A stretch of 64,000 nucleotides of DNA from Acridotheres tristis. Lineage: Eukaryota; Chordata; Aves; Passeriformes; Sturnidae. Numbering within the stretch: position 1 is the stretch's first letter; each line of letters starts with the position of its first letter. The position numbers and the translations under genes were made by a program. The notes beneath the pieces were generated by a model. The model searched no databases, was not told the origin of the DNA, and saw only the letters and a program-made list of their open reading frames with translations. Shown one piece after another: positions 24,094 to 35,139 of the stretch. The stretch covers positions 20,622,501 through 20,686,500 of the forward strand of contig CM072891.1 in assembly GCA_037013685.1 (NCBI GenBank), read 5' to 3'.

Positions 24094-27000
24094 AGCTGTC
24101 ACATTATTTTAAAGTAAATTTGATAAATGACATAGATTTTTACATTTAGAGAATAATCAAAATCCTGTTCTACTATCACAATATTACAGAAAGCAATCAG
24201 TCGCTGTTGTTTCTTTCCATGTGCATCTGGATCATCTTGGATCTGTTTAATAAGAACTCTGTTAAATCCGTACTTCTGCAATCTCAGGCAGGCTTTATAA
24301 GGTCATGATATGACAGTTCCCTCTCAGGGCTTTTCTTTTTTTCTCCTTCCACTGGGAAACCACTTTTGGAGTAGAGGAAATTATGATGTGTTCGCTCAGA
24401 TCTCAATTCCTGCAAAGACAAGTCAATACACAGGAGCTTTCATAACCACAGAGGCATCGTGGAACATTTTTAATGTTTTATTGAGCTCGATCTAATACCA
24501 CCTTAGGTATTTTCTGAGCCACTTTATGCATTCTTCATCTAGGAGTGCATTTTATTGTGTGCTTACTCATTCCACTTTTTCCTCACGCCTATGTTTTCCT
24601 GTGTTTAAAATGGTGATTAATTAATTGATATTTTCAGGTGCTGTAATTCTGCACCACGAGATTCTCATCTCAAAGAGAATTTTTCTCTAAACAGGGAACT
24701 GTACTGCATTCAAACCGATTAATACATGTTCCATTGTATTGAAACAATATGAAACTGTCTCCTCAAATCCACACAGGTGTACTCTATTCAGGTTTCACTG
24801 AAATCAAATTATTCCCTGCATATCTGAGCTATCATTGCTTGTCACCCGAAAGAGAGATCACATCCGTTGCCCTGTTTAATTTTATTTTAGTTTGTTTGCT
24901 TGTATTAGGGTGCGTAGATGATATAATGTCCCTGGTTTACTGGCTTTTTGGGTATTGCAAATCTTTTTTTTGGCTTTTGACACATGCATCCTGTAGGTCC
25001 ATTTTGCTGCATATGACCAATCACAGTCTTTTTCTTGGAGTCCATTTCAAAGTTTTTGGAGTGATGTGCTCATTTCCTGTCTTTTTAAGTTCAAGCCTAT
25101 TCTTTTTTTATCTTGGGAACTTCATTTAGTAACCCAGGGTCTCTTAAGATCATCAGTGAAAGGCTCCACCACATTTTCTTGCTAAAGAGGTGGTGTGAGT
25201 GTGACATCATTCATCTGTGCTAGACACTGACTCATAGGCATTTGACCCGAGGGTGGAACCCAGGAACAGGGGTTAGCATGAAGTCAGCTGCGGTTGCACA
25301 ATGCCTTTCACAGTTGTTCTCCCGCTCCTTTTTTTAAACCATCTAAATAATTGCAGAGTGCAGGACATAACGAAGTACAGCAATCAGGGCAAACATTGCT
25401 TTTGGGGCTCTTCCAGGGCGCTTTGTAGACCACAATGAAAAAGAGCAGGAAAAAAAAAATTTTGGTAGATTATTGGATTTTACTTTTTGATGTAGAAATA
25501 GCTTTGTCCAGTAGCCAGAAAATGAAAAGCAAATTTGTCTTAAAACTGTAATATCATACAATTCGTTGTATTAATTTTTTTGCTGTGAAATACTAGACCT
25601 GGTTTAGAATTTTTAGGCCAGTGTCATATTTTCATATTTTTGTCAGATACCATTGAGGCATTGTTGACATATTAATATCTAAGACATGTTTTTATTTGTT
25701 CTTTGTAACGGTTTTTTGGTTTTGGTTTTTTGTTTTTTTTTTTTTCCTCCTGAAACTTTTTGGCTATGTTTTCAGATTATCTACAGTTACTTTTTAGAAT
25801 TCTTTGCTTCATATTCTGGCACAAGGTCTGGTCTCTTCTTTGTGAAATACAGCCTGGGCATGCATTTAAGCGCTGAAGGACACTAGTGATGGAACTTGCA
25901 AGAACATCTGTGATATTAAGAGCTCTAGAAAAAGAATTACCTGTTGGCCTCTCCAGTTTCTTACACTGTTTGAAACCTGGCAGAATTTGTCATTCAATAT
26001 TATTTTCCCCACCTATAAGTAAGTGACAGAGGGAGCCCAGCTGGGGGTAATGCCATCAAGGGGGACATTGCACAGCACTAACTTTTCCCCAGTTCAGCTA
26101 GAACTGATTTGATGTAGGCCCTCTTTATCCTTTTACAACATGAGAAACAGGATTTTCTCTGCTTCAAAAGCTGTGGAGAGCAGTAAACACACAGTTTGTT
26201 TATTTTTGCTTACTGGTGAGTGCTGTGTAAGTATTATAATTAAAAGAGAAGCAGTTAGAAAAAAACACTAACTTCCAGGTTCTGAAAATCTTCTGAGTCT
26301 TATAAGCAACTTTACATTAGAGTGTAACATGGTTTAATGTAACACTTCAAATATGTTTTTATGTGGTGTGTAATTACTTAGCATTTTTCATTTCAAGTCC
26401 CTGAAAATCAGCATATAAATGAGCAAGACAAGTAGGGTTTTATATTTGGAAACAGGAATTTCTGTTACAGAATATTTTGTAAGAGCAAGTGATTAAAGTT
26501 AGGATTGTTAGTGAAGAAGGGTGATAACCTCGGTCTAATTTTGAAAGGTACTCTTTTTCCTGAAAATAATCCAATTACTTACAATATATGGGGCTAGACT
26601 GTTCCTCTCCCCATATTTTAAGGTTTGTAGATCACTCCTGCTTTTAATTAAAAAGTGCAGTAAGTATTTCACTTCATAGGTCATATGGGTAAATATCTTT
26701 TAGTAAACTTCTTGTGTAACTGAGCAATGTAGCTCTTGCTCTTAGGAAAGTTCTTGCTGTGCAAATGCAGTGTCTCCTGCTTGTCTCCACACAGCTGGTT
26801 CAGCAAAAGGTTTAAGCACACACTTGATTTTGTATACATGGTAGGATTTAAAGAGGTTTCTTAATTGAGGGCCTTTGTCCCTGATGGCTGATTTCTGGTT
26901 GAGTAAAAGACAGAAAATCTGGTTCTTGAAAAGGATATGAATAGATGGAATGTGATTCTGCAGCCTAACTTCTTACCGAATGCTGACGTGTAACCTTGGG

Positions 27001-30000
27001 GTTTGTGAGACAGTTGCTTGTGCATGGTACATAAGCAGCTTCCTATAAAATCAACGGAAGCCTTATCTGGAACAGGATGGTGTAAAATCTCTTTGGCTCG
27101 ACTTGGAAAAAGTATTTTAAATACTGGAACTTCATCATAAAATAGAGAAAAAACAGCCTCTTTATGCCACAAGCACTGTTGAGTTCTGATGCAAATTCCA
27201 TGCAAATTACCGACCTTGGAAACACTATGGGGGCAGTCTTTACGTAGGCATGAACAATTTCTCCAATGTGTGAGGCATAAATAGTTTTGGTTTTGACATC
27301 AGACAAACAAGAGTGTTTTTTTCATGTTACATGTTTCTGGAGAAAATGCATTTTTTTAAGTCAATGCCCAAAAAGCCTGCTTTGGAGTTATTCTTCACTA
27401 ACCTTTTCCCAACAGATTGTCTATCAATTTTCCAAAGTAATTGGTTATTTTCTGAGTTAACTTTAGTGCTAGTACTAGAGGACGCAACCTCTGTGTGATT
27501 TGGTTAAGGTGGCTTTGAAAATTACAGGGCAAATGGATGTGTGATGGTCCTATGAAAGGAGAAACATCTATACCTATAGGCATGCAGACACCTTCTAAAC
27601 ATTCCTTGTCCTTCTCCACCTTAGATTAAGTTCTTAGCATCCTGCTTTTGCTCATAGAAATATGCATTTAGAAATTAGTATAATTAATCAAATAATTATT
27701 CAGATTCTTCAATTTTAAGATGTATGTGTGCTGTGATCTTTTTACACTTGTACACACACCCTGTCCCCCATCAATTTAAGTATATTCATAAGCATTCTTT
27801 TGGTTGATTGAATTGCTTGTCTCACCTGGTCTAGTGAAATACAGAAACATTAAACATTTGCTTTTTGAATTATAGGGAATTATAGTCACACTTACCTACA
27901 AGGTCTTCTCTCAAGGAAGCACAGCAACAACCAGGCTTTTGTTTATGGCAGATGGTAAATTTGCTGAGTTTCACTGATGGCAGTGGGAGGGAGGAGGGGA
28001 CCAAATAATTCTTTTTTCCCCCTCAAATCCAGCAACTGGAAATCTAATCTGCAAAGAAAATGTATCCCAGAATAAGGGCAGAAATTTTGTTCCCCTTCAT
28101 TTTCTTCTGTATGAAGAAAACAAATCTTAGCCTGTGTCCTCCAAATGTTTGGGGTTTGGTTTGGTAGTTTTTTTCAAACTTTTCATCTTGGAATCCTGTA
28201 TGATTAAAATGCAAGTTTATAAAGGAGAGTCTGTCAGAATCTTAACTACAGTGGTGCTGCTGGTGCTACTGCAATTTTATATGTGTTTCATTATAGGTTT
28301 TACATAATTTCAGTATATGATATACGCATTCCTAAACATTAAGTATATCCTATGAAATAACAGCACCTCATAAAAAGGGATCATTTTCATACTAATGTAT
28401 TTAAGTTGTTCAGAAACTAACTGAAACTCACGACTTATTTCCTGAGGCAGGATTTGGGGATGTATTTAATTTAAATGGGGCAGTCATAGTGAGTTAGGAA
28501 TTGTGAAATGACCACTATGTTTACCACTTAAGAGGTGCAAAATTGTTAATTCGTACATGGAGTCTTCCTTACCAAGTAAGTTCTCTCATGTTGCATGTGT
28601 GTATTCTCAACAGTTGGATCCAAAAAGTGATCTGCACATGTTTAGAAACTGAACTTCCAGTTCTTATTTTATTGATAAATAATTTTCACCTTTTTTTCTT
28701 CCTCCCCACCAAAGACCTAATTCTGAAACAGGGGCCATAGGGATATTTAGATATTTTAGTGGGGATTTATTAATAAAAAAACTTTTTACTTCAGCAAGCC
28801 TGGAGGAAGGTCAGAAAATGAGTGTGAATGTCAACGTTTCTCATTACATCACTATAAAGGTTTAAAAAATCCTGCGTCATCACACTTATGTAAAGAATAA
28901 AAACTAGGATTTCTTCTTTTCAGAGTTTTCCATCAGCTTTGATTTACAGAATTTGTGGTGACTGGAGGCAAAAGAGCTTGGTGTGAGAGCAGATTATTTG
29001 TTTGACCTTCTCCAGGCATGTGAAGCAGTTTTTTTCATGACTGCCATGTAATTTTTGAAATTGTGAAAGACAGAGTTGTGAGATAATCTGTTTCTTTGTG
29101 GCTGTATATTGAAAAACATCTGTCCTCTTGCACCCTTGAGATACTATAATGAAATTTGAAATAAATGAAATAATGTTAAATCAAAGGAAATTTTCAGTGA
29201 AGATGAAACCATTAGTTAGGTGTGCTCTAGTGATTCAATTAGATATAAGATTTATCAGAACCTGAATTGCTCTGCACTTTTTTGTTGGTCTTGGGAAATT
29301 AACACTCTTCAAGAAGATGCATTTCTTGAACTACAATTCCATGAGAGTCAGGTGCATGTATGGTTGACAGACCGTTTATTTTAAGAGTGTAAGGGTGATT
29401 TCTCAATATCTCTTCTGCCTCACCATCCCTGTGTTTAAGGGGTCCAAGACACGGTGAGGAGCGTGTTCTCTTGTGCCCTGCAGGATTCCTGGCTGTCTCA
29501 CATGACAGCTTTCAATTAGTGCCTCTGCTTTCATTTCACTGTGTTCCTTTCCATCATCCATTTCATCAGTGAAACTTGACTTGGTGTGTATTGCAGCCTA
29601 ATAATGCCTTGCCTTAGGAGCTGCCTGGCCTTGTGCCACGAGCAATCAAAGTGTCATTACTCGATTGTAATATGAAAGTTGCCGTATCTCGTTGCAGTGA
29701 TAAGGAAATTTCAGAGGGAGAGGGAGGAGGAGGAGGAATAGGATCATTCTGTGATAGAGAGGACGTACCATGGAAGAGAAGTAACTGTGTAGGGTTTGGA
29801 GTCTGGCATATGTTCCTCACATTGAACAAAAATAGGTCATAATGGTTCAGACAATTGAGCAATAAACATTTTTAATTTATCAAGCAGAATTGGGATAGTT
29901 AAGAAAGGAGGCTTTTGTTTTCCAAAGTGCTGCATGCCCCTCACTGCCCAAATCTTTGGGCAGAGCAGGTACTGGGGGGCTGGTCCAGCCCCAGATCTGA

Positions 30001-31149
30001 ATCCCTGTACTAACAATTTGCTGCTTTGTTTAGCCTGAGTGTTACAGTCACAACATACAAGGTAAGACCAAACTGTCATACAGAGTCGCTTTAAAGCTGA
30101 TAATATCTGGGAAATACCAGAGGAATCTTAGGAACCTGGCTTGCTTAAGTGGTTTTGTAAATCCTCTCCAGCTGTCTAGTTCTGTGTCTATAAGCATGCA
30201 AGTGCTCTTATGTTTAATCTGGCTGTCAGAATAGCAGTTTATTTCACAAACCATCACATCACATGTCTCTTTCACACTTTAAGAAGAAATATATGGGTAA
30301 GTAAATCTCTGTAACTAATACAAACATTGTTTTTGTGTTTGGCTTCAGCAAAAGGGCTTTGCACAGCAGTAGATGAGGATACAGAGAGCGTCCAATAAGG
30401 TTTCATGGAAAGACTCACAAAAACTAGCATGGTGCACATTGAGTTAATGGACTCTTGTCATCACCTGTAAGATTTCTTTCAGCACACATCTGTGTTAGAT
30501 TGAACTTCCCAATAAACTGTGTTAAAATTGACAAGGCACAAAAGGATTTCTATGTGAAATACAAAGACAAGAGCATTAAGAATCATGGTGTTTCCAAACT
30601 GTCATCTCAGAGAATTGAATATCCTCGGGAGGGGGATGCACAATTTCTGTAGAACTGGACTTGATTTTGGCAATTCTGCATGTTAAAAAAAAAAAAAAGT
30701 ATTCTAAATAAAATCAAATCACTGCAAAAGCATCAAACTCTTGACTTTGGTAAAAAGGAAAGGAACTTTGTATTCAATTTACATGAGCATCTACAGCCTG
30801 CTGAATATAACATGCAGAAAGAGATGTGTCATTGAGAATGGAGGCCTAGAATAAAAAGGAGTTTAGCTGCTTGGGGTTTTTCTGTGCTATAAACTGCTCC
30901 CTAACATAGAAGCTGTGAGTGAATTGTTGGTTCCAGGCTCTCACTTAAGTAACATGTTGGTATTGCAGTTAAATGCTGTGAGGGCTCAGATCTATAGACA
31001 AATTACAAGGGGTTATTTTTTTCACGTGGAACAATTACCCTGCTCTACTATATTTTTGTTCTAATTTTATGGCCATAAATATTGTCAAGAAAGATGGGAA
31101 ATTTTATTGAAACGTCAGAAAAAACACTTTTACTTGCTCAAACAGAGTG
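24094..31149. other. Unique A+T-rich noncoding DNA, no gene seen
   Basis: About 7 kb with no recognisable gene. The 126-codon frame at 24749-25129 (plus) is hydrophobic but T-rich by composition and has no family signature. A T/G low-complexity tract is at 25711-25745 and an A14 run near 30685-30698. The TAAT-rich words around 27660-27720 could be regulatory or merely compositional. Confidence 0.55.
25711..25745. repeat. T/G low-complexity tract
   Basis: T runs separated by GG, then an uninterrupted run of about fourteen T. Simple sequence. Confidence 0.8.
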
Positions 31150-31310
31150 ATTACCCAGGCTGGTGTGGAGTCTTGTGGAGTCTTCCTCCTTACAGCTACA
31201 AAAAAATCTGAGCAATGTCCTCCAGCTGACCCTGCCTTGAACAGCAAGGTTGGACTAGAAAATTCTCCAAAGACCCCTGCCAGCCTCAGCTATTCTGTGG
31301 GCCTGTGGAA
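31150..31310 (+). mobile_element. CR1 LINE 3' end, old and degraded
   Basis: Recognised by the block TGACCCTGCCTTGAACAG, then CAAGGTTGGACTAGA, a degraded 'tctccagaggtcccttcc' equivalent, and CAGCCTCAGC leading into a decayed octamer tail (TATTCTGTGG, 31291-31300). The upstream part (GGCTGGTGTGGAGTCTT) also fits CR1. It is more diverged than the 23.8-kb copy, so it is probably an older insertion. No coding capacity. Confidence 0.8.
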
Positions 31311-32673
31311 AAGCATGCTTCATATCTAATTTTTAATGCTTTTTCTTCTAGCGCCTCTCTAATACTGTGAAGTGTGTATAATACCATTTGAGTGTCTTCA
31401 CTTTTAAACCTCTGTGTTTTCTGTGTCACTGTTTTTATCACGTAGTCTTCCTAGGGATTAAGAAGTAGCTGTGTGTCTGCCTCCCATCATTATTGACCTG
31501 GTGGATTGGGAATGGCACTGGGGTTTATCAGTCTCTGGAAAGGTCTAGGGAGTGACTCTGGAATGATACTGAAACATCAAGAGGATAAGAGTTGCTAATC
31601 CAGTGCCTAGGTGAAAATTGCTTGTAAAATAAAAAGATTCAAGTCGCATTGAAGTAAAATCCAGTGTTGAAACATTAGTGAAGTTTTGCTCAGGGAAACA
31701 CATTTTATCAGCAAAGAAGGGACGTAGTTGAGAGTGAATGAGGTGTAAGGTCTTGTAGAGAGTGAGTGAGATGTAAGGTGCTTTTCTGATTAAAATGGGG
31801 CACTACTTATGGTGATGATGTGCTCTAAATTAATTGAAAAATCTTAAAGTGTTGGTATGAGATGTGCTATTTGTTAATAGAGGAAAGAGACAAAAGGTTT
31901 TGGTGTTTTAGGGATGCATAGTCTTGATATGGTGAAAACCTAGTTTCCATCTTTATTTCACTGAAATGAACAAGGCTGGTTTTTAGGCAAAGGAGCTTCT
32001 TTTGTCTAAAGCCATGAATCCAGTTTTTCCCCAAAATTTGACTGTTGTGACAGATGTGTTACACTGGCTGTACACAGCAAATCAAGCTCTGCTACTTGTT
32101 GGGTCTTACATTAATTTTCAAAATCGTGATGTGTTTCAAAATTATTGATTTCCACATTCTGTTGTCTTGTTCCAGCTTGCTAAGTTTTAGTTTTAACTAA
32201 TTTTCCTGCCATAGTGCTTCTGGTTTTCTGTCTAACTCTTAAGTATCTCCATAGGATATTCACTGCACTCCTGCAGCAGTGGTTCCTGGCTCTTATCCCG
32301 CTGAGATAAGAGGAGGTGAGAATGCTTGTTTGGCAGTCTTTGTCCTTGCCATCCAACTTTCCTCAAAATAACTTTCTTTACAATAAATCCCAACAGGGAG
32401 TTTGAGAAATGCATTTCTAATACTTTTAGAACTGTTGCTTCAGTAAGAGAAAATGTGTCAGGTGACAAGTGAATATCAATATATCTTTCTTTAAAATGCT
32501 TTTGGTCAGATAGGATGTGAGCACCTTGTGTCTCACAGTTCACTCTAAAGTGGAAATAGTCTTTCTGTGTTTGGTTATATCTGGGGCAGATGTCCCAAAC
32601 AGGAGCGGTATCCTCACAGAGCAGTGCAATTACTTTGGAGACCAAACCTTCAAAGCCTGCTGTGCCCTTACTC
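31311..32673. other. Noncoding DNA with a short tandem duplication
   Basis: There is no gene. A 22-bp word occurs twice with a 28-bp period (31730-31751 and 31758-31779, two mismatches). The minus-strand frame continuing from the A/C tract into 32235-32660 stays open for about 140 codons but has no recognisable domain, and I regard it as chance. Confidence 0.5.
31730..31779. repeat. Two-copy tandem duplication, 28-bp period
   Basis: The two copies start GAGAGTGA and end ATGTAAGGT or GTGTAAGGT and differ at two positions, with a 6-bp joiner. Probably a local slippage or small duplication. Confidence 0.75.
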
Positions 32674-32896
32674 AAAGAAAAAAAACAAAACTGAAATGCA
32701 AGGAAAAAAAAACAGAAACAAAAACCAAACAACCAAAACCCAAACAACAACAACAACAAAACAAACAAAAACAAACCCGGAAAAACAAAACAAAACAAAC
32801 AAACAAACAACAACAAAAAAAACCCAACACCCCCCCCCAACAAACAAAAAACCCACAAACAAATAAACAAAAAAACACAAAAAAACCCCCACCCCA
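32674..32896. repeat. Long A/C-only (CAAA-type) low-complexity tract
   Basis: About 220 bp in which the plus strand is almost only A and C: CAAA and CAA repeats, A runs and a C9 run at 32830-32838. Because it lacks stop codons when read on the minus strand (G/T), it generates several long artificial frames, including the longest in the window. The strand asymmetry is extreme and the tract is probably unstable in length. Confidence 0.92.
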
Positions 32897-33885
32897 AAGA
32901 CAGGCATTGTGCCAGCCTTAAAAGGCTGAGAGCAAAGCAGGAAAATGCCATGGAACCTCCTGTATAAGCTTTTAGGCTGAGTCTTTTGCCACCTTGATTT
33001 TAACGTGTTTGGGTGCTGTTCTCAGAGATGAGGCAGGGGCCAGGCTGTTTTCTACCTGCTCCAGCCCTTCCCTTTCATTCCTCCCCTGTATTTACTTAGG
33101 TTCTCTCTTTAGTAAGCCAGTATTGAAAACTCACTGTAGCTGTATTTTATTTTGCAAATACCAGCTTAGACCAGAAAGGCAGCAGCAGCTGTCTGTTGTA
33201 GGACCAGGAGATAGAAGCGCACTTGTGGATACAGCCCTGCAAGTTGCTTTTGCTTTTCACCCCCAGCACCTCCCCACACACACACTTTTTTTTCAGCTCA
33301 TTGAATGTGATTTGTGCCTGTGCATGGAACAGGTGTCTCTTGTGAACTCCTTAAATAAACTGAATTTAGAAAAAAGATAGTGATGTCAGTTTACACAGGT
33401 GCAGACATCATTCAGGAGAATGCTATTTGCACACAAACACACTACTGTTTACTGTCTGTGCTGCAGGCAGAGCAGTGCCAGAAGGGCACTGAAGCAGGAT
33501 GGTTTGCTTTGCTGCTGCTGCTGTTGTCGATTGATGTGAACTTTCATAAAGCTCCCTCTCTATGGGGCAAGTCTTTTTTGCTCTGTGCAGCATTAAAAAG
33601 TGATCTCTCCAAGAGTGACTCAGAGGAAAGCAGAAGCTGTTACTAATCACAATACGTGAAATGGAATAGAAAATGTGCCCGTGTGACTCTTTCTGGTTTT
33701 GCTTGGGAGTCAGCAGGAACTTTGTATTTGATTTTGGTGTTTTGGTGGTTTTTTGCCCTTCAACCCATGTTATCAAGGGAACATGCTAGAAACATTTTTC
33801 TTAACTTACATCTCTCACTCTGTGAAAATGCCCAGTGGTTGTCTTTGAGATAACCCTGCCCACACCAAAAAAACCTCATTAATTG
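32897..33885. other. Noncoding DNA between AC tract and CR1
   Basis: Overlapping frames of 128 and 88 codons (32994-33380 and 33380-33646, plus) and 117 codons (33423-33776, minus) show no domain. A CA-type stretch plus T8 and AG at about 33277-33297 imitates a splice acceptor, and the following LIECDLCLCMEQ frame matches nothing I know. No supported gene. Confidence 0.45.
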
Positions 33886-34545
33886 CAGATGAGCCATGAG
33901 CAAAGGAGCACTGGCCATCACCCAGCAATGTGCATTTGCCTCCCAGAAATCCAATGGCATCCTGGCTGCATCCAAAGCAGAGTGAGCAGCAGGTCTAGGG
34001 AGGGGATTGTGCCCCTCTGCTCTGCTGAGATCCCCCTGGAGCACTGCATCCAGCTCTGGGGTCCTAGCACAGGAAGGGCATGGACCTGTTGGAGTGAGTC
34101 CAGGGCAGGTCCACCAAGCTGATGAGAGGGATGGAGCACCTCTCCTGTGAGGAAAGGCTGAGAGAGTTGTCACTGTTTTGCTTGGAGGAGAGAAGGCTTC
34201 AGGGTGACCTGGCTGCAGCCTGAAGGAAGCCCGCAGGAAAGATGGAGAGGGACTTTTCACAAGGACGTGTAGTGACAAGGGGGAATGGCTTCAAACTGAA
34301 CAAAGGCAGGTTTAGTTCTAGAGTCAATATTAGGAAAATATTCTTTACTTGTGAATGTGGTGAAGCACTGGCACGGGTTGCCCAGGGAATTTGTGGATGC
34401 CCCATCTCTGGAAGTATTCAAGGCCAAGCTGGATGGGGGACTGAGTAACCCAGTTTGGTGGAAGGTGTCCTTGCCCATAGCAGGAGGGTTGAAACAAGAT
34501 GTTCTTTAAGGTCCCTTCCAACCTAGGCCATTCTAGGATTCACAG
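33886..34545 (+). mobile_element. CR1 LINE 3' region, about 660 bp
   Basis: This is the longest CR1 copy here. In order it shows a CAGCAATGTGC block, the CAATGGCATCCTGG block, the GGTC-AGGGAGGGGATTGTGCC block, CTGGAGCACTGCATCCAG, TCCAGGGCAGGTCCACCAAG, ATGAGAGGGATGGAGCACCT, AGGAAAGGCTGAGAGAG, GGCTTCAGGGTGACCTGGC, GAATGGCTTCAAACTG, TTAGGAAAATATTCTTTACT, and GGTCCCTTCCAACCTAGG before the octamer tail ATTCTAGG ATTCACAG (34530-34545). It covers the end of ORF2 and the 3' UTR and is 5' truncated. Frames on both strands inside it are broken relics. The left edge is approximate. Confidence 0.92.
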
Positions 34546-35094
34546 CCCTCTTGAGCAGATCAGACTTGTCCAGTAAACCACACTTTGGGATGTCACAGCA
34601 CAGGATAGTTTTATTGATGCAGCTTCAGAAAAATTAATTTTCCTCAGATTTCCCAGCATTGCTAATGCCCTGTGTAGCTGCCCAAAGCCCACAGTGGTTG
34701 GAGTTGCAGGATCCCTACCTACCCTGGTATCTGAGCAGTACTGGGCCTGTCTGCCACATGCTGTTTGTGGTATGTGTGGAAAGAAAATGAGCTGAATGTG
34801 TCCAAGATATCTTGTTCATCACATACTTAAATAAGAGCAATGGTGGTATTCCCAGCAGGAACCTTTTCCTTTGTGTTTGTGTATATATATTTCAAATTTT
34901 GAGTGAAGGATGTCCCCAAAAATGACAGATTTTTCTGTGGCAAGAAAGCCCATAAGCTCTAAATATCAGCCAATGCCCATTAATTCAGCTTTCTGACAAA
35001 AGGCATGCTTGCCACACCCTCCTACATACTCTGTAATTTTTTCCATAAGTAGAGCTTTTAGATATATTTCTTCCATTGGAAATAGTGCATTTGC
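34546..35094. other. Noncoding DNA, nothing specific seen
   Basis: About 550 bp between the CR1 tail and an A-rich tract. No open frame of note and no recognised repeat. Confidence 0.5.
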
Positions 35095-35139
35095 AAAAAA
35101 AAAAAAAAGAAAAAGAAAAAAAAAAGAAGGAAAAAAAAC
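35095..35139. repeat. A-rich tract with G interruptions
   Basis: A run of A interrupted by isolated G (AAAAG units). It is a purine-only simple sequence. No gene body or flanking duplication was found that would mark it as the tail of a retroposed copy. Confidence 0.85.

Noticed and set aside
24749..25129. 126-codon hydrophobic frame resembling a membrane protein
   Set aside because: Hydrophobicity follows from T-rich DNA (F, L, V, S codons). There are no motifs, no splice context and no family resemblance.
32517..32921. Plus frame of 134 codons rich in K, Q, T, N and P
   Set aside because: It is a translation of the CAAA-type tract; low complexity, not a protein family.
32232..32951. Longest open frame, 239 codons on the minus strand
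   Set aside because: Its N-terminal part is the G/T side of the low-complexity A/C tract (runs of F, L, V, C, G), which lacks stops by composition. The remaining 140 or so codons have no recognisable domain.
33760..34278. 172-codon minus frame and overlapping plus frames
   Set aside because: They lie within or across the CR1 3' region and are shadows of the repeat.
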